Source: an archaeon (GTDB lineage Archaea > Asgardarchaeota > Thorarchaeia > Thorarchaeales > Thorarchaeaceae). Taken from it: 64,000 bases of DNA. The position numbers and the translations under genes were made by a program. Positions 61,738 through 64,000 of the stretch are shown here, piece by piece; within the stretch, counting starts at the first letter, position 1; every line of letters starts with the position of its first letter. The DNA lies in assembly GCA_024276825.1 (NCBI GenBank), contig JAJRWI010000007.1, positions 1 through 64,000 on the forward strand, given 5' to 3'. Under the pieces are notes generated by a model that was given only the letters and a program-made list of their open reading frames with translations, ran no database searches and was not told where the DNA came from.

Positions 61738-62282
61738 TGTTCCTCCCCAATGAGTTCACGAAGCTCTGTCAGAGCATCAAGAAGGAGGTCAATCTTGCGA
61801 ATCACTCTCTTCCTTGATGCCTTCTTAAGATTATCAGCCCCCGCACGAATTTCCTCAATTGTGTTCGAGATGCCGTTAATCTGAAACTCGAGTCGCTCAA
61901 TGGGGTCGAATAAATGAAACCAGATCATTCGCCCAATTTGGGCCCGTGGTCTGAACTGCTTTTGCTTCATCATTATGTCCAGCTGCTTTCGTCCAGACTC
62001 TGTCAGCCGATACACCTTGCTTCGACCCTCAATTTGGATAGTTTCGATGATGCCCTCGTCCTCAAGGTTTCTGAGAAGGGGATATATTGAGCCTGGACTG
62101 GGCTTCCATTTGCCCCGTGTGTGTTCCTCAAATATCTGCATGATTTGAGAACCAGTCAGGTCCCTATCACGCATGATGCGTATTATCAGAAACTTCAGCA
62201 GGCCCCGTGGTATGGAGTGCATCATTCTGGGGTCCAAACAATCGGACAGGTCGTGAGGAGATCCTTTCAAGTAATTCACCAC
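61734..62282 (-). CDS. PadR-family transcriptional regulator
   Basis: A protein of 182 residues. The PadR winged helix is clear: GLLKFLIIRIMRDRDLTGSQIMQ, PSPGSIYPLLRNLEDEGII and SKVYRLTESGRKQL (each cited in part). A helical C-terminal region for dimerisation follows. PadR proteins repress transporter operons until the exported compound binds. Its gene heads the ABC operon, and operator-like palindromes flank its promoter, so autoregulation is likely. It begins at GTG 62282; an ATG pair at 62225/62222 is a shorter alternative, but the TATA position suits GTG 62282. Confidence 0.85.
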   Translation of the reverse strand: MVNYLKGSPHDLSDCLDPRMMHSIPRGLLKFLIIRIMRDRDLTGSQIMQIFEEHTRGKWKPSPGSIYPLLRNLEDEGIIETIQIEGRSKVYRLTESGRKQLDIMMKQKQFRPRAQIGRMIWFHLFDPIERLEFQINGISNTIEEIRAGADNLKKASRKRVIRKIDLLLDALTELRELIGEEQ

Positions 62283-62285
62283 AAT

Positions 62286-62356
62286 ATATCGAATGCGATA
62301 TTAGCGCCAACTGAGTCAGGATATAAATATATCGAATGTGATATTGAATGCGATAA
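62286..62356. promoter_or_regulatory. Promoter of the PadR-ABC operon with three operator-like palindromes
   Basis: ATATCG-AATG-CGATAT (62286-62301) is a perfect inverted repeat. Near-copies ATATCG-AATG-TGATAT (62329-62344) and ATATTG-AATG-CGATAA (62341-62356) lie upstream and overlap each other. A TATA-like TATTTATAT (minus strand, about 62320-62329) sits between them, so the first copy would cover the transcription start and the others the BRE/TFB side. This is a typical repressor layout. The same sites could act on the divergent DUF2070 gene. Confidence 0.65.
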
Positions 62357-62425
62357 TATCACAAGGATAAGTTTGATAAGGTATTGCCCCAGAACAACAG
62401 CAATTAGAGTTGCAGGTGGAACAAA

Positions 62426-64000
62426 TTGGGAGAGAAGGCAAAGGTAAAAGAAACAGTAAGACTCTACTCAAAAGTCTGGAAGCTCCCCACGTTCAGAGGC
62501 ATACTTGCTCGAATTGCAATGTCTGTGATAGTAGCTTCGTTTCTAATGGGGACCATGAGAAGTGCTACAAGTGGCTCACCAGTCCTTAACACTCTAGCAA
62601 GCTATCTTGTCATCCTTGCTCTACCTGCAACCATTGGAACTGCATTGCTCTATCTGATTGTGAGGGAGAAGAACTCACCATTAGACATTAGACGAACAAG
62701 CGGAGTGATGCAATATGCGCTCTTCATTTGGCTATCACTGGGTAGCGTAGGTGCATTGATTGATTTCATTTTAATGAGCGACATTTTTGAGATGCGACTC
62801 ATGCTAGTAGGAATGATTGCATTCTTCATATTCGCATCCTTCTTGGTCACTGGACTTAGCGACCGCAATGTCATCAGGAATTTCATTGCGGCTGCCATGC
62901 CAGGATCAATATGGCTGGTGTCTGCTTTAATCGTCCAGAGTACATCATTACTGCCAGACTTCCCGCAATTTTGGTGGCTGTATGTCATTATCTGTACTCC
63001 AATAGCTGCTTATTCTGTCCACCACATATTCAAATCTGTTAGTGCGCCGTTTGACAGAGACCTTGGAATCAATGGTCCTGCATTACTGCGAGCATTTGGA
63101 CACGAATATCTTTGCGATAATCCATTGCCCTTTGAACAGCTGATGAGTCAAATCGCAAGCATTCAGGATGTCCCGTTGGATATCATCATCCTGCGTAATA
63201 ATGAGGAATTGGTGGCAGTTGCCATAAATCTGCTGATACATCCTGGACCATTTAGGAATATTGGTAGTAGCGGCCTCCCATCAGAAATTATAAAGTATGT
63301 GAGGGATCATTACAATATACCGACGTTTGTGTTTCATGGCACTTGTACGCATCACCAGAATCTGACTTCAAAAGAGGATTTTGAGAGTGTGTTTGAGGAA
63401 CTCGACAGATTAATCAAAAGCACTGAAACCAGCAATAGTGCGTCGGGACCATTCTGGATGCCCAACAGCAAGTTCAAGGCTTGGACTCTTTTCGTAGGGG
63501 CAAATGCCCTTGTCATCACAACAAGCGCCCCAGAATATACTGACGATATTGCCCTTGATGTGGCCATACAGGCCGCCGAAAAAGTGCGATATGAAGTGCC
63601 CAAGATTGAGGGTGTGACAATTGCGGATGCCCATAATTGCATCAATGACAATGCAGTTTCTGTGATGCCTGATGATCCTGAGGCCCAAGAATACATAGAT
63701 TGCGTGGTTGATGCTGTGAGGGAATCAAGCGGAAGGCCTGCGGGGCAAATACATGCTGGAATTCATCAAGAAACTGAAACTGGTATTACCATAAAGGAAG
63801 GAATCGGTCCGGGCGGCATCACAGCCATGGTTCTAAGGAATAACAATAGAACTACTGTATGGATATCAATCGATGGCAACAATATGGAACCAGGGATGAG
63901 AGAGGAGATTCAGAATGCCCTGATTCAGAGGGGCTTTGATGCAGCGGAGGTCACTACAACAGACACACACATTGTAAATGCAATATCACTATCCAGCAAG
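62426..64000 (+). CDS. DUF2070 family membrane protein (partial, 3' end outside window)
   Basis: 525 codons are present and the frame continues past the right edge. It starts at TTG 62426, with AGGTGG six bases upstream and an in-frame stop just before. The N-terminal 200 residues hold about six transmembrane helices. A large soluble domain follows with HPGPFRNIGSSGLP, FHGTCTHHQNLTSKEDF, and near the right end TDTHIVNAIS. These His-rich motifs are characteristic of DUF2070, an archaeal membrane family of unknown function whose soluble part may be a metal-dependent hydrolase. It is divergent from the PadR operon and shares its operator region. Confidence 0.85.
   Translation, partial: MGEKAKVKETVRLYSKVWKLPTFRGILARIAMSVIVASFLMGTMRSATSGSPVLNTLASYLVILALPATIGTALLYLIVREKNSPLDIRRTSGVMQYALFIWLSLGSVGALIDFILMSDIFEMRLMLVGMIAFFIFASFLVTGLSDRNVIRNFIAAAMPGSIWLVSALIVQSTSLLPDFPQFWWLYVIICTPIAAYSVHHIFKSVSAPFDRDLGINGPALLRAFGHEYLCDNPLPFEQLMSQIASIQDVPLDIIILRNNEELVAVAINLLIHPGPFRNIGSSGLPSEIIKYVRDHYNIPTFVFHGTCTHHQNLTSKEDFESVFEELDRLIKSTETSNSASGPFWMPNSKFKAWTLFVGANALVITTSAPEYTDDIALDVAIQAAEKVRYEVPKIEGVTIADAHNCINDNAVSVMPDDPEAQEYIDCVVDAVRESSGRPAGQIHAGIHQETETGITIKEGIGPGGITAMVLRNNNRTTVWISIDGNNMEPGMREEIQNALIQRGFDAAEVTTTDTHIVNAISLSSK

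Overview
This window reads as a chromosomal segment of an archaeon, most likely an Asgard lineage. The moderate GC (by eye low to mid 40s percent) would suit a Thorarchaeota-like genome better than the AT-rich Loki/Heimdall groups, but that placement is inference. Archaeal markers are a DUF2070 membrane protein, a COG2150 ACT regulator, a ZPR1 zinc-finger protein, a dolichol/phytol-kinase-type enzyme, a TFIIB-type zinc ribbon protein, TATA-box promoters and some leaderless starts. Asgard-like markers are a longin-like domain protein (55767-56963) and, most strikingly, an RNA polymerase subunit H/Rpb5 carrying what looks like the eukaryotic N-terminal jaw domain (2077-2646). No CRISPR array, insertion sequence, integrase or rRNA was seen; there is one tRNA (Ala, UGC).

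Layout: 1-1669 is the N-terminal part of an exported Ig-repeat protein with a CxxCH motif, built from near-identical 273-bp repeats. 2.0-5.8 kb holds housekeeping genes (Rpb5 homologue, lipid kinase, CinA-like, HD hydrolase, TatD). 6.0-18.5 kb is a surface-sugar locus: UDP-GlcNAc 2-epimerase, several glycosyltransferases, a NeuA-PseG fusion, a pyruvyltransferase-like protein, NeuB and a nucleotide-sugar dehydrogenase, interrupted by two genes for a new-looking repeated membrane module. It points to a nonulosonic (sialic/legionaminic/pseudaminic-like) acid and a uronic acid in surface glycans. 18.6-25.2 kb has MEMO1, an MFS carrier, a COG2150 regulator, a TIGR04076 protein, a solitary N6-adenine DNA methyltransferase and a GNAT enzyme.

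24.4-28.7 kb (minus) is a compact operon of a glycyl radical enzyme, its activase and a double FMN split-barrel protein. 28.9-32.1 kb has a glycosylatable surface protein, a GNAT protein and a membrane winged-helix/zinc-ribbon protein. 32.2-39.05 kb (plus) is a tight NuoE-NuoF-NuoG-NfnA-NfnB operon, presumably a soluble flavin-based electron-bifurcating NAD(P)H/ferredoxin complex without a hydrogenase subunit; its last gene is split by one in-frame TAG. 39.05-42.5 kb (minus) is a MoxR AAA+ ATPase with a VWA/HExxH partner.

42.66-48.7 kb (plus) is a chromosome-organisation operon: a catalytically degenerate AAA+ protein, SMC, ScpA, ScpB-like, then a TFIIB-ribbon winged-helix protein. It is followed by a possible structured RNA and a hairpin terminator. 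49.1-54.5 kb (minus) has a lamin-tail/HExxH surface metallopeptidase and a K+-independent membrane pyrophosphatase with a structured leader. 54.9-57.7 kb has tRNA-Ala, ZPR1, the longin-like protein and a seven-helix membrane protein. 57.8-62.3 kb (minus) is a heterodimeric ABC exporter under a PadR regulator with three operator-like repeats around its promoter; divergent from it, DUF2070 runs off the right edge.

All family assignments come from motif recognition by eye, without database searches.
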